Positions 17,038-25,476 of a stretch of 48,804 nt of DNA are shown here, one piece after another (position 1 is the first letter of the stretch; each line of letters opens with the position of its first letter). The translations under genes were made by a program, and so were the position numbers. This DNA is from Chlamydiales bacterium (lineage in GTDB: Bacteria; Chlamydiota; Chlamydiia; Chlamydiales; JARBTQ01), in the NCBI GenBank assembly GCA_029240075.1, contig JARBTQ010000020.1, positions 1-48,804 of the forward strand, in the 5' to 3' direction. Under the pieces are notes generated by a model. It did no database searches, was not told the DNA's origin, and worked only from the letters and a program-made list of their open reading frames with translations.

Positions 17038-17964
17038 TTATGATACTGAAGTTTTCTGCTTTGGCCACATCAAGGAGGCTATGATTGAAGTTACTATCAA
17101 TCCCAAAATGATGCTTAAAGAAAGAGGAATGGGAACATGATAAAACTCGCTAATCATCATTTTCATTCCAACAAAAATGAGAACCATAGATAAAGCATAT
17201 TTTAGGTAGTGGAATAATCCCATTAAGCCCGCTAGCGCAAAGTAGAGGGAACGAAGGCCTAAGATAGCGAATATATTGGAGGTATAGACGATAAAAGGAT
17301 CCTTAGAAATTGCAAGAACAGCAGGGATGGAATCCAATGCAAAGACTAAATCTGTGATTTCAACAGCACATAGGACAACAAATAAAGGTGTAGCCACTTT
17401 TCGTCCGTTTTCAAAGCTAAAAAACTTTTCGCCATCAAAATGCTTTGTTAAAGGAATAAATCTTTGCAATAACCTTATAACATAATTTTTCTCCGGATCA
17501 CTCTCTCCTTCCCCTTGGCTGAGCATTTTAATTCCGGTCACAATCAAGAATAGACCGAAAATATAAATAATCCAGTGGAACATCGAAAGCAAAGCAATAC
17601 CTGCAAAGATAAATCCAGCGCGCATAATAATTGCACCTAAAATCCCCCAAAAAAGAACTTTATGTTGGTACTGAGCAGGGATTTTAAAGTAGGAAAATAA
17701 CATAATAAAGACGAAAAGGTTATCAACACTTAATGCTAACTCAATGATGTAACCTGCGGCAAACTGCATAGCTAGTTCACTGCCCATTTTACTATATATT
17801 AATGTTCCAAAGGCACCTGCTACGCCAGCCCAGACAGCACACCAAATCAAAGATTCCTTTGTTGACACTTCATGCGATTTTTTATGAAATAAACCTAAAT
17901 CTATAGCCAATATCCCTAAAACTAGAAGATGGAATAATACCCATCCCATTACAGAAAATTCCAT
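17038..17964 (-). CDS. TerC/Alx-family inner-membrane protein
   Basis: The 308-residue protein has about eight or nine hydrophobic segments and both TerC signatures: E-L-A-L-S-V-D-N-L-F-V-F (near 75-86) and E-I-T-D-L-V-F-A-L-D-S-I-P-A (near 202-215). The acidic residues in these segments are thought to bind metal. Family members export Mn2+ (Alx, MntP-like role) or load metal onto exported proteins; the old link is to tellurite resistance. The ATG has a GGGAAG five to six bases upstream. In other bacteria the family is often under a manganese riboswitch; I do not see that structure upstream here, where only a doubtful 61-codon frame lies. Confidence 0.92.
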   Translation of the reverse strand: MEFSVMGWVLFHLLVLGILAIDLGLFHKKSHEVSTKESLIWCAVWAGVAGAFGTLIYSKMGSELAMQFAAGYIIELALSVDNLFVFIMLFSYFKIPAQYQHKVLFWGILGAIIMRAGFIFAGIALLSMFHWIIYIFGLFLIVTGIKMLSQGEGESDPEKNYVIRLLQRFIPLTKHFDGEKFFSFENGRKVATPLFVVLCAVEITDLVFALDSIPAVLAISKDPFIVYTSNIFAILGLRSLYFALAGLMGLFHYLKYALSMVLIFVGMKMMISEFYHVPIPLSLSIILGLIVTSIIASLMWPKQKTSVS

Positions 17965-18160
17965 TTTACTTCCCTATTTCAAACTCAAATATTTTTTGAC
18001 TTAATATCGGCTCTTTTGCCAAATCACAATAGAATTTTCTAAAATGTTTAGGTAAGGTTGCAGGTATAAAAAAACTAATAAATATTTTCAATTTAATAAA
18101 GTCTTTGAAAAGTTCCTCTTGCAATGACCTATCAAAGTAACAAACAATCATACAATAGAC

Positions 18161-21100
18161 CTAGTTATAAGAACCCCTTAATCGGGAAATAGCTTTAGCT
18201 GCAGCTCCACTTCCATGGTCTCGATCATATAATCTAGGATCGAAAAAGCTATCATCTTGTAAGTCTACTTTGATACAACGTGGGCAATCCTTTACGTGCA
18301 CGTAATCAAAATAGAGATTAGAACTTTTTTGAATTAACTTTTGAGCTTCCTCGTCAGACATTAAGAATTTTGGATCTGAGTACATAGTAACAGCCCCAGG
18401 TAAAGCTTTAATTACAAGAGGATGTATAGATGCATGATTAAACAAAGCTTGTAAAACCTTATATTTAGCGAAACCTCGGATATCCACAGCTTGGTTTTCA
18501 GGTAAAGGCGAAGGTAAATTCGCTTGAGCTTTACTTAAAGGATTAAGAGCTATTATCGTTTTTTCATTATTAACTAGCTTTACAGCAGGAAGTGTAGTTT
18601 TTCTGTTAAAAATTCCTTTTAGCCCATTTTCCCAAGAGTCTCCTGTGCTCTTTTGGGTAGTAGATGTTTGAACCGATTGAGCTTTATCTTTTTTTATAGC
18701 CTTTAATTTTTCCGAATAAGAAAGGGGTGCCCGTTCTGCCGCTTTTTTCATAACACTAGCAAATTCCTCATCTCCCTGCAAAAGGGCCTTGTCGCTAATA
18801 GCATTCAAAACTTCAGCTGCTTCTATAGAGGCAACTGTTGAGGCTAATATAGAAGCTTCGAGTAATTTATCGTTTTTTAAGGCTTGTCTTGCCTTTTCAA
18901 GTCTTTCAGCTTCTGTAAGTAATTGTTCTAATTTTTTTTCTGCATCATTTGCTTCTTTAAGAATATAAGGAGATGGGAATTGCTCTTTTTTAATATTTTT
19001 GAAGATCTCTCCTAAGATACTATTTGGCTGAATATCGCTAAAAACATCTGATGAAGAGTGATATAATCTGAAGTATTTTTCAGTTCCTTGAAGTAAATGC
19101 CACCAAACTTCTCCTGGGGCTGGTTTTAAAGAAGCTTCAAAGATGGATAAAGACTTAAAAGCTTGTTCCGTTATAGATGTTAACCCTTGTGCTGCTAAAC
19201 TATAACTGTGTAGATAGGAGATTGCTCCCACGTAATCATTATTTTGCATTGCTCTAGCCACATCAATCGGTTGAGTGCTAATAATTTCCTCTAATAGCTC
19301 ACGCAAGGCTTGCGCATTCGTGGAGCGACATGAAAGTGTATTTTGCCATTTATACCGTAAGTCAAGAGAGAATGAGCGTGATAATGGTAAATATCTTAAG
19401 ATCCAACCGTACCATTCTATAATTGTTTTCTGGCGTAAAAATTCTATTGATAATGCCTCTAAGTTTTCTTGCCCCATAAACATTCCTGGTGTCAGTTTTT
19501 GATAATCAGCACCTTTTAATCCCCACTGGTCAAGAGCATTTACTGCTGCTCGATTTTTGCATAAAACAGCAGATACAGAGTGAGCCTCTGCAATAAAGGC
19601 ATAATGGAAAGGGGTCCGACCATCATCATCACAAGCATTAGGATTGGAGCCTTTATCAATAAGAAATTGGACAAGGTAAGGATTAGCTACCATGCAAGCG
19701 TAATGTAAAGGGGTCCGACCATACTGATCGCGAGCATCTAAATCGAATTTTAATAACTTTTCAATCTGTTTGTCGCTTAAGCGAGCTCGGGTCAAGATAC
19801 TATAGTGAAGTAGACTCATCCCCTGCATAGCAGCATCTAGACTACGGCATAATACTTCCCCTGCACGAAGTTTGCCTTCAATATTAAGATAATCTTTCCA
19901 TACTATCGGTAATCCAGAGGGAGGCAATAATTCTGCTTGAGGGCAAAGGCTAAAATCTGGATTTTCGAAGCTTAAATTTAAATGTTTTAAATAGTTATTA
20001 ACGATCTTTTCAATGTTATTCTGAATTTCTAAAGGAACTGAATGAATCCCAGGCTCAACCTGTACAGTAGCTGCATAGGCACATGTCTCTAGGATAAGAG
20101 CTCGGGTCACATCGATAAAGGGGGCAGGAACACCTGCAATACGATTAATCGCGGCTCCTCCCCTTGGCAAGAGAATTTCTTTACCATTAGGAAGTTGCAG
20201 AATACGGTGGTAAAACGTCTCATCTTTCGTTCCCAAACAAACATTAAGAGATGCAAATTTGCTGTAGCGCCGCTCTTTTAATTGGATTGGTTTTTCATTA
20301 GGAGCTTGTTCATTTGGTACAAATTTTGTAGGAAACTGATAAATTCCACTTGCCGCGTTAATTGCAATGCATATCTGAGGTAAATATTGATAATCATCTT
20401 CTGTAATGACAGGACGATCTAAAGTGCAGGCAGCGCAACCGAATAGAAGAGAGGCATTTTTTAATGTCTCTTTTTTTCGCTCCTCTACACTTTCTTTTCT
20501 GCTAATTAAGAAGCCATGCTGTTTAGCGAGTTCCATTTTTGCAGGATCAGGATCAAATACCCAGACAGTATAATCTTTTTTTAAGGCTCGTGCTACCCCT
20601 TGACCGACAGGACCATATCCTAGTATAACTGCTACTTTAGGGAGTTTTGATAGCAATTGTGGATGAATATTCTTTAAAATTTCCCAAGTATTTACTACGA
20701 CATCTGCTCCAATAATAGCCCCCTCTTTATTCTTTTTAAGAGGGCTTCGAGCAACATCCCAAATAGGGCATAATAAATCCACACCATCACGTAACATCAG
20801 ATCGAGCTCTGCACGCCCGTGCTCTGTCTGTTCGACAATAACGCATTGAGAAGCGTAAGTTCTTAATTTTTCATCTAAGTGTAGGGCTCTAACAAAGCGT
20901 CCCCCTTCATCTAGTAATAACTTTTTTTTATAGGGATTACGAGCAAAAAGTCGTTGTAAAATTTCAATCTCTGCATTGTGAGCAAGGTGGCGTACCTCTT
21001 TACGACTCTCTTCACAAACTTGCCAACCATCGGCACGGAGTTGGTGGTAAACCCAATCATTTGTGGAGCCCATTTTACCTTCTACAATAGCATGGTTGAG

Positions 21101-22036
21101 GTCTACTCCCATCTCTATAAAAGCTAAAAAATTTTCATAATTAGTGGGAAATAAGTGTTGAACGGCTGCAAATTGGATCCCCTGAAATGGTTGTTTTGCA
21201 CTCCATCGATTGATCACATCTTTAACAGCTGGCATTTGAGCAAGAAGATTAGGACGACGGCACGTAGATAGCAGCAGTGCGACTGTCCAGTCTGAGAGTC
21301 CTTCATATTTTGCAAGGGATCCAGGTGGTGGTTCTTGTCTCGGTATTTGTATACAAAGTTCAATCAAATAACGACAAAAACCATCCATCGCAGGCAAGTT
21401 TACTAAATTTATCTCGGATTGATTTATAAATAAAACTAAATTTTCTATAATTGCCTGTGGCAAGATTACAACCCATTGAAAATGGTCTGCACGATTTTGT
21501 TTTAAAAATTGAAGTACTTGATTGTCAAAAGCTGTCTTAGGTCCAAAGACAGATAATAAGCTTTTAAGGTAGTAATCTAAATATTTTTTATGATCGTCTA
21601 TGCACAGGGCATTGAGTAAATCATCTAGGCCAATACTCATTTCACAAGATGCTTTTAAACTTCTCGAATAGAACAGTGTGTTTGATACTTCTGCGAGAAA
21701 TACTATATCTTTATTATTGACAGTAGGCCTGTATGGTACTATTTTTTTATTTACAAAAGGCTTATTGCTATAAAACCCTTTTGCTAGCCCACTGAAAGTA
21801 TAGGTTTCTTTTTTTGGTACTGGAGGTAACTGGACAGAATGTAGTTTTTTTTGAGTCTTAGTATTTAGAAAGCCTTTGGGCAAAGATTCTAAAAATTGAT
21901 TACTGCTTCTAGAAGTTAGCTTTACAACCTTATGGTCTGTATCTTGAATGGAGGGGCTAGAATCTTTTTCTACTACGCCACTACTGAAATGAGTAGTTGT
22001 ATTTACTAGTGATTGTTTACTAACAAAATTTAACAT
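18161..22036 (-). CDS. SAHH-like region fused to ankyrin repeats (large unknown protein)
   Basis: This 1,291-residue protein has a low-complexity N-terminus (1-110) and a helical region (110-360). Next comes a stretch (about 375-660) that follows S-adenosylhomocysteine hydrolase in order: D-E-G-G-R at 378-382 (as D-D-G-G), E-Q-T-E-H-G at 404-409 (as E-E-T-T-T-G), then a Rossmann fold with L-G-Y-G-P-V-G-Q-G at 474-482 and an acidic strand end V-F-D-P-D-P. Residues 738-845 hold about three ankyrin repeats (G-R-T-P-L-H-Y-A-C, then G-R-T-P-F-H-Y-A-F). The C-terminus (900-1291) is helical with a coiled-coil-like part near 1060-1090. The TTTG and GHFD motifs of true SAHH are changed, so normal hydrolase activity is unlikely. 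ATG at 22036 preferred over a TTG two codons earlier. Confidence 0.85.
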   Translation of the reverse strand: MLNFVSKQSLVNTTTHFSSGVVEKDSSPSIQDTDHKVVKLTSRSSNQFLESLPKGFLNTKTQKKLHSVQLPPVPKKETYTFSGLAKGFYSNKPFVNKKIVPYRPTVNNKDIVFLAEVSNTLFYSRSLKASCEMSIGLDDLLNALCIDDHKKYLDYYLKSLLSVFGPKTAFDNQVLQFLKQNRADHFQWVVILPQAIIENLVLFINQSEINLVNLPAMDGFCRYLIELCIQIPRQEPPPGSLAKYEGLSDWTVALLLSTCRRPNLLAQMPAVKDVINRWSAKQPFQGIQFAAVQHLFPTNYENFLAFIEMGVDLNHAIVEGKMGSTNDWVYHQLRADGWQVCEESRKEVRHLAHNAEIEILQRLFARNPYKKKLLLDEGGRFVRALHLDEKLRTYASQCVIVEQTEHGRAELDLMLRDGVDLLCPIWDVARSPLKKNKEGAIIGADVVVNTWEILKNIHPQLLSKLPKVAVILGYGPVGQGVARALKKDYTVWVFDPDPAKMELAKQHGFLISRKESVEERKKETLKNASLLFGCAACTLDRPVITEDDYQYLPQICIAINAASGIYQFPTKFVPNEQAPNEKPIQLKERRYSKFASLNVCLGTKDETFYHRILQLPNGKEILLPRGGAAINRIAGVPAPFIDVTRALILETCAYAATVQVEPGIHSVPLEIQNNIEKIVNNYLKHLNLSFENPDFSLCPQAELLPPSGLPIVWKDYLNIEGKLRAGEVLCRSLDAAMQGMSLLHYSILTRARLSDKQIEKLLKFDLDARDQYGRTPLHYACMVANPYLVQFLIDKGSNPNACDDDGRTPFHYAFIAEAHSVSAVLCKNRAAVNALDQWGLKGADYQKLTPGMFMGQENLEALSIEFLRQKTIIEWYGWILRYLPLSRSFSLDLRYKWQNTLSCRSTNAQALRELLEEIISTQPIDVARAMQNNDYVGAISYLHSYSLAAQGLTSITEQAFKSLSIFEASLKPAPGEVWWHLLQGTEKYFRLYHSSSDVFSDIQPNSILGEIFKNIKKEQFPSPYILKEANDAEKKLEQLLTEAERLEKARQALKNDKLLEASILASTVASIEAAEVLNAISDKALLQGDEEFASVMKKAAERAPLSYSEKLKAIKKDKAQSVQTSTTQKSTGDSWENGLKGIFNRKTTLPAVKLVNNEKTIIALNPLSKAQANLPSPLPENQAVDIRGFAKYKVLQALFNHASIHPLVIKALPGAVTMYSDPKFLMSDEEAQKLIQKSSNLYFDYVHVKDCPRCIKVDLQDDSFFDPRLYDRDHGSGAAAKAISRLRGSYN

Positions 22037-22112
22037 ATGCAAATTATTTAATAATAAAATTACATAATTTAATCAAAAAAGTATTATCCTTCAACATCAA
22101 AAAAAACAATAA

Positions 22113-22547
22113 CTAATGTGGTAAAATACAATCACTCAAAAAGAGTAAAATTACCCTTTGTATACTCTGTTCAAATTTATTTAGATCTAATGATTTAGGA
22201 AGATAACAACTAATTCCTAGTTCATAACACGTCCTTACATCCTCTAAGTATGAAGAGCCGCTAATGACCACAATAGGAATAAGCCTTAAAATAGGATTGC
22301 TCTTGATCTTTTCAATAATTGTCCCTCCGTTTACCTCTGATAAATGAAAATCAAGCATAATCAAGCTAGGTAGCTGAAATTCATCTTGTTTTTTTGTATT
22401 CATGCAATTGGAGAGGTAAGTAAATACCTGATTATCTTGTTCACATAACACAATTTCGACATCATCCAAGCTCTTTTGGATAGCTTTCATAACAACCTCG
22501 CAGTCAATCGGATTGTCTTCAACCAATAATATTGATTTACAAGGCAT
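22113..22547 (-). CDS. Single-domain response regulator (Rcp1-like receiver)
   Basis: The 144 residues form one receiver domain with no output domain. The acidic pocket is E10-D11, the phosphorylation site is Asp66 in L-I-M-L-D-F, the switch Ser/Thr position is S96 in V-V-I-S-G-S and the conserved Lys is K118 in Y-L-P-K-S. The insert between beta-2 and the phospho-site, and the E-D-N-P-I-D start, resemble the Rcp1 class that works with phytochrome-like kinases in cyanobacteria and Bacteroidetes. The start has AAGGTGA upstream and overlaps the end of the kinase gene by 11 bases, so the two are translationally coupled and surely partners. The output must pass to another protein. Confidence 0.92.
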   Translation of the reverse strand: MPCKSILLVEDNPIDCEVVMKAIQKSLDDVEIVLCEQDNQVFTYLSNCMNTKKQDEFQLPSLIMLDFHLSEVNGGTIIEKIKSNPILRLIPIVVISGSSYLEDVRTCYELGISCYLPKSLDLNKFEQSIQRVILLFLSDCILPH

Positions 22548-23940
22548 GCTTCACCTTAGACTTAGAACTTTGTAAAGTAAAATAAAAAGTGGATCCATGA
22601 TCTATTTTAGATTCTACCCATATGCGTCCACTATGTAATCGTATGATTTCAGCTACAATAGTCAAACCCAATCCGAAACCTTTATTGTTAGATAACGTGT
22701 GAAAACGTTTAAAAGGCATGAAAATTCTTTCATATAAAGGTTCTGGAATACCTACACCATTATCCTGTATGTAGATAATTTCTTCTTTGTTATCTAGATC
22801 AGTATATTTCTCAGTCCATCCAATAGTGATAATACAGGGTTCATTAAATCTTCGGTATTTAATAGCATTCGCTATAAGGTTGTTGAATACCTCCAAAATA
22901 GCTACAGGATCGCAGTCTACCATAGGCAAGCTAGAATTGATATTAATAGTAGCCTTAGACTCATCTATAAGAGCTTTTAAACTTACTAAAGAACCTTGTA
23001 ATATGTGATTTAAATCAGTCCACTCCCTTTTTAATCGTGTATTGCCAAATTCTGCATAATATAACAATTTATTGATTGTCTTTTCTAGTTGCTCAGTTAC
23101 TGTGGTAACAGATTTCAAGCGGGCCAAATTTTGCTCACTCAATTGTGAATGACCCTCTTCTAAAATAAAATGTGCATAATGGTGAATTCCACGAAGAGGT
23201 TCTTTGAGATTATGAGATACCATGTGGGCAAATTTCTCTAACTCTTTGTTAGAACGCTGAAGTTCTGAAAGTCTTGCTTCCAATTGCTGATTGATCTGGT
23301 CTAATTTTGGTAGCATAATAAGTTTTGGTAAGATAGGAATAAGAGCAATTACTGTAACCCAGGAGACAACCGCTGTAATCAGCTTTACACCAGTAAGAAA
23401 ACGGTACCAAGGCCACCAAAACATTAAGGCGTCGGTTAAGTGGCTAATACCACACGAAAAAATGAACAATGCAAATAGGATAAATATTTTTGGAAAAGGG
23501 ATATCTTGTCTTATGAATATGAAGATAGTTAGTAAGATAGGAATTGCCATATAGGCACTAAATACGCCTAAATCTGATCCTATATGTAGCCAGCCTAGAA
23601 AATTGGTCCACTTGCCGCACACCCAACGAGGGACAAATCCTGTAGTATCAAACAAAGCTTTAATAGTGAAACGTCTTTCCCCAGTGGAGACAACACGAGG
23701 AGCTGGAACATGAGCAGGATGTAATCCTGTCATATCTGAAACTTGAGGAGGCTTCAATACTTTCTGGGTTGTTTCTGAAGTGCAAGATGTTTCCTGGTTA
23801 TTAACTATAATTTCTTGATTCAGGTCCTGGGGCTTATTTGTATCGCTACAACCACATTCCGCAGCGATAGAATAGCTTACAAAAACATGAATATTTCCAC
23901 ATAAAGCTGTTAAAGCAAATACTATTAGGCTTAATCTCAT
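22537..23940 (-). CDS. Histidine kinase with ethylene-receptor-like membrane domain
   Basis: Residues 1-27 look like a signal or anchor segment, followed by a Cys-containing exported stretch (28-115). Residues about 117-205 hold three membrane segments that match the ethylene-binding domain of plant ETR1 and cyanobacterial Etr1: W-L-H-I-G-S-D-L (Asp123, cf. Asp25 of ETR1), A-I-P near 132-134 and F-S-C-G-I-S-H-L (Cys163 and His167, cf. copper ligands Cys65 and His69). A coiled linker (212-235) leads to the kinase: H-box S-H-N-L-K-E-P-L-R with His243, N-box F-N-N-L-I-A-N-A-I at 352-360, G1 Q-D-N-G-V-G-I-P at 392-399 and G2 G-F-G-L-G-L at 421-426. There is no GAF domain. It feeds the overlapping receiver gene. 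Confidence 0.9.
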   Translation of the reverse strand: MRLSLIVFALTALCGNIHVFVSYSIAAECGCSDTNKPQDLNQEIIVNNQETSCTSETTQKVLKPPQVSDMTGLHPAHVPAPRVVSTGERRFTIKALFDTTGFVPRWVCGKWTNFLGWLHIGSDLGVFSAYMAIPILLTIFIFIRQDIPFPKIFILFALFIFSCGISHLTDALMFWWPWYRFLTGVKLITAVVSWVTVIALIPILPKLIMLPKLDQINQQLEARLSELQRSNKELEKFAHMVSHNLKEPLRGIHHYAHFILEEGHSQLSEQNLARLKSVTTVTEQLEKTINKLLYYAEFGNTRLKREWTDLNHILQGSLVSLKALIDESKATININSSLPMVDCDPVAILEVFNNLIANAIKYRRFNEPCIITIGWTEKYTDLDNKEEIIYIQDNGVGIPEPLYERIFMPFKRFHTLSNNKGFGLGLTIVAEIIRLHSGRIWVESKIDHGSTFYFTLQSSKSKVKHAL

Positions 23941-24240
23941 ATTAAATAATGGTAGTGTGTATTGAGAATGGTAGAATATACTCTAACTGATTTTATAAAG
24001 AAGTAAAATCTATCAGTAAACCTAAAATAATTAAGTTCTTCTTATAAAGCATGTTAATTAAAAGAACACTCTACAAACGCTTAATAATTGTGTTTATAAA
24101 CTTATTTTATGCAAAGCTGCATTAAACTGACGCCTCGGGGCAGGTTTATATTGTTTCTAAAAAAGTAAATTATATAGTGAATAACGCTTTGTTAGTATGC
24201 TAAAGTATTAGTTTAATTTTTTAGATAAGGATACTCTACT
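23941..24240. other. Divergent intergenic region
   Basis: The 300 AT-rich bases lie between the kinase gene (minus) and bcp (plus). Apart from the predicted bcp promoter at 24189-24217 and an ATAAGG ribosome site near 24225, I see no gene or strong hairpin. The kinase start has no clear ribosome site. Confidence 0.4.
24189..24217 (+). promoter_or_regulatory. Predicted sigma-70-type promoter of bcp
   Basis: ttgtta (24189-24194), a 17-base spacer and tttaat (24212-24217) match the -35 and -10 consensus in 4 and 5 of 6 positions with ideal spacing. Transcription would start near 24224, giving a leader of under 20 bases. The call is by eye in an AT-rich background. Confidence 0.4.
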
Positions 24241-24705
24241 ATGGACATACACGACACTGTTCCCTTCTTTGAAATTTTAGACATGGATGGATCTACTGTT
24301 ACACAAAAAGACTTAATTGCTCATTATACAGTACTTTATTTCTATCCTAAAGACAATACTCCCGGTTGCACTAAACAAGCTTGTAGTTTTCGCGATCATT
24401 TGGAAAAGCTTAAAGCTTATAATGTCCAAGTTTGGGGAGTTAGTTCTGATTCAGCTCAGTCGCACAAAAAGTTTATGGAAAAGCATAAGCTTACTTTCCG
24501 CCTATTGTGTGATCCTAGAAAAGAGTTAGCTCAATTATTTGGTTTATTTAAAGAACAATCGCTACTCAACAAGATTCTCAAAGGGGTGCCTCGCACAACT
24601 TTCATCATAGATCCCGAAGGAAAAGTTGTGTGGAAAGAAAAAAAAGTATCTGTAGCAGGGCATACAGAACGTATTCTAGAATTTTTACAACAATTAAAAA
24701 AATAG
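24241..24705 (+). CDS. bcp: Thiol peroxidase of the Bcp/PrxQ class
   Basis: The enzyme reduces hydrogen peroxide and organic peroxides using thioredoxin. The peroxidatic motif P-G-C-T-K-Q-A-C-S-F gives Cys43 as peroxidatic and Cys48 as resolving cysteine, the five-residue spacing typical of PrxQ/Bcp. Y-F-Y-P-K-D-N-T-P-G just before it is also diagnostic. The length (154) is normal and there is no signal peptide, so it is cytoplasmic. The glycosyltransferase gene starts three bases after the stop, so both share a transcript. The oxidative-repair enzyme MsrB is encoded at 45211-45591. Confidence 0.95.
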   Translation: MDIHDTVPFFEILDMDGSTVTQKDLIAHYTVLYFYPKDNTPGCTKQACSFRDHLEKLKAYNVQVWGVSSDSAQSHKKFMEKHKLTFRLLCDPRKELAQLFGLFKEQSLLNKILKGVPRTTFIIDPEGKVVWKEKKVSVAGHTERILEFLQQLKK

Positions 24706-24708
24706 ACC

Positions 24709-25476
24709 ATGGTACTTAGCTCAAAAACTATGCAGATATCTGCTGTTATCCTTACAAAGAATAATGAAAGACTGATTGGAAAGGTCTTAACGGCTTTAGC
24801 AAAATTAGATGAAGTTATCATAGTTGATAATGGTTCATATGATCAAACGTTAGAAATAGCTAAAGATTTTCCAAATGTTAAAATTTATTGTAAAGAGTTT
24901 TGTGGATTTGGCACTTTAAGGAACTACGGAGCAAGTTTAGCTCAACATGATTGGATTTTGACTATTGATAGTGATGAGGTTATCTCAGCTGAAGCTACAG
25001 AAGAAATAAGCAAAGTTACGCTTAACCCTAACGTTATCTATTCTTTCCCTTTTCATAACTATTATAATGGACGTTGGATTCGTTGCTGTGGTTGGTACCC
25101 AGATCGCCATATAAGGCTTTATAATAGAAATAAAACTTCGTTTACAACAGCCTATGTACATGAAGGAATTATTTTAAAACCAGGTATGGAAGAGGACAAG
25201 CTTAAAAGCCCAATTCTACACTATTCTTATACTTGCATTTCTGATTTTTTAAATAAGATGCAAAGGTATTCTGACTTATTTGCGCAGCAACATCAGCATA
25301 AAAAGTCTTCATCGCTACCTAAAGCTATAGCTCACGGGTTATTTGCTTTTTTTAAGCATTATATTTTAAAAAGGGGCATTTTTTGGGGTTATGAAGGGTT
25401 TATCATTTCCATTTATAATGCCAATACAGCTTTTTACAAATATCTCAAATTAGCTGAAAGGAATCGTCAAAACTAA
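24709..25476 (+). CDS. Family 2 glycosyltransferase, WaaE/KdtX-like
   Basis: The GT-A fold is visible: I-S-A-V-I-L-T-K-N-N-E near the start, V-I-I-V-D-N-G-S-Y-D, then the metal-binding I-D-S-D-E-V with the D-x-D-like motif. G-F-G-x-L-R-N-Y-G before it and W-Y-P-D-R-H-I-R-L-Y after it are typical of the WaaE/KdtX group, which adds a glucose to the inner core of lipopolysaccharide. The acceptor here is not known. An ATG seven codons downstream (24730) begins directly at the fold and is an equally good start; neither has a clear ribosome site. The stop overlaps that of the convergent cysteine desulfurase gene by four bases. Confidence 0.9.
   Translation: MVLSSKTMQISAVILTKNNERLIGKVLTALAKLDEVIIVDNGSYDQTLEIAKDFPNVKIYCKEFCGFGTLRNYGASLAQHDWILTIDSDEVISAEATEEISKVTLNPNVIYSFPFHNYYNGRWIRCCGWYPDRHIRLYNRNKTSFTTAYVHEGIILKPGMEEDKLKSPILHYSYTCISDFLNKMQRYSDLFAQQHQHKKSSSLPKAIAHGLFAFFKHYILKRGIFWGYEGFIISIYNANTAFYKYLKLAERNRQN

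Noticed and set aside
17966-18151. 61-codon frame ending one base before the terC-like start
   Set aside because: No ribosome site near its ATG, odd composition and no family. The close stop-start spacing could mean a leader peptide, but evidence is too thin.
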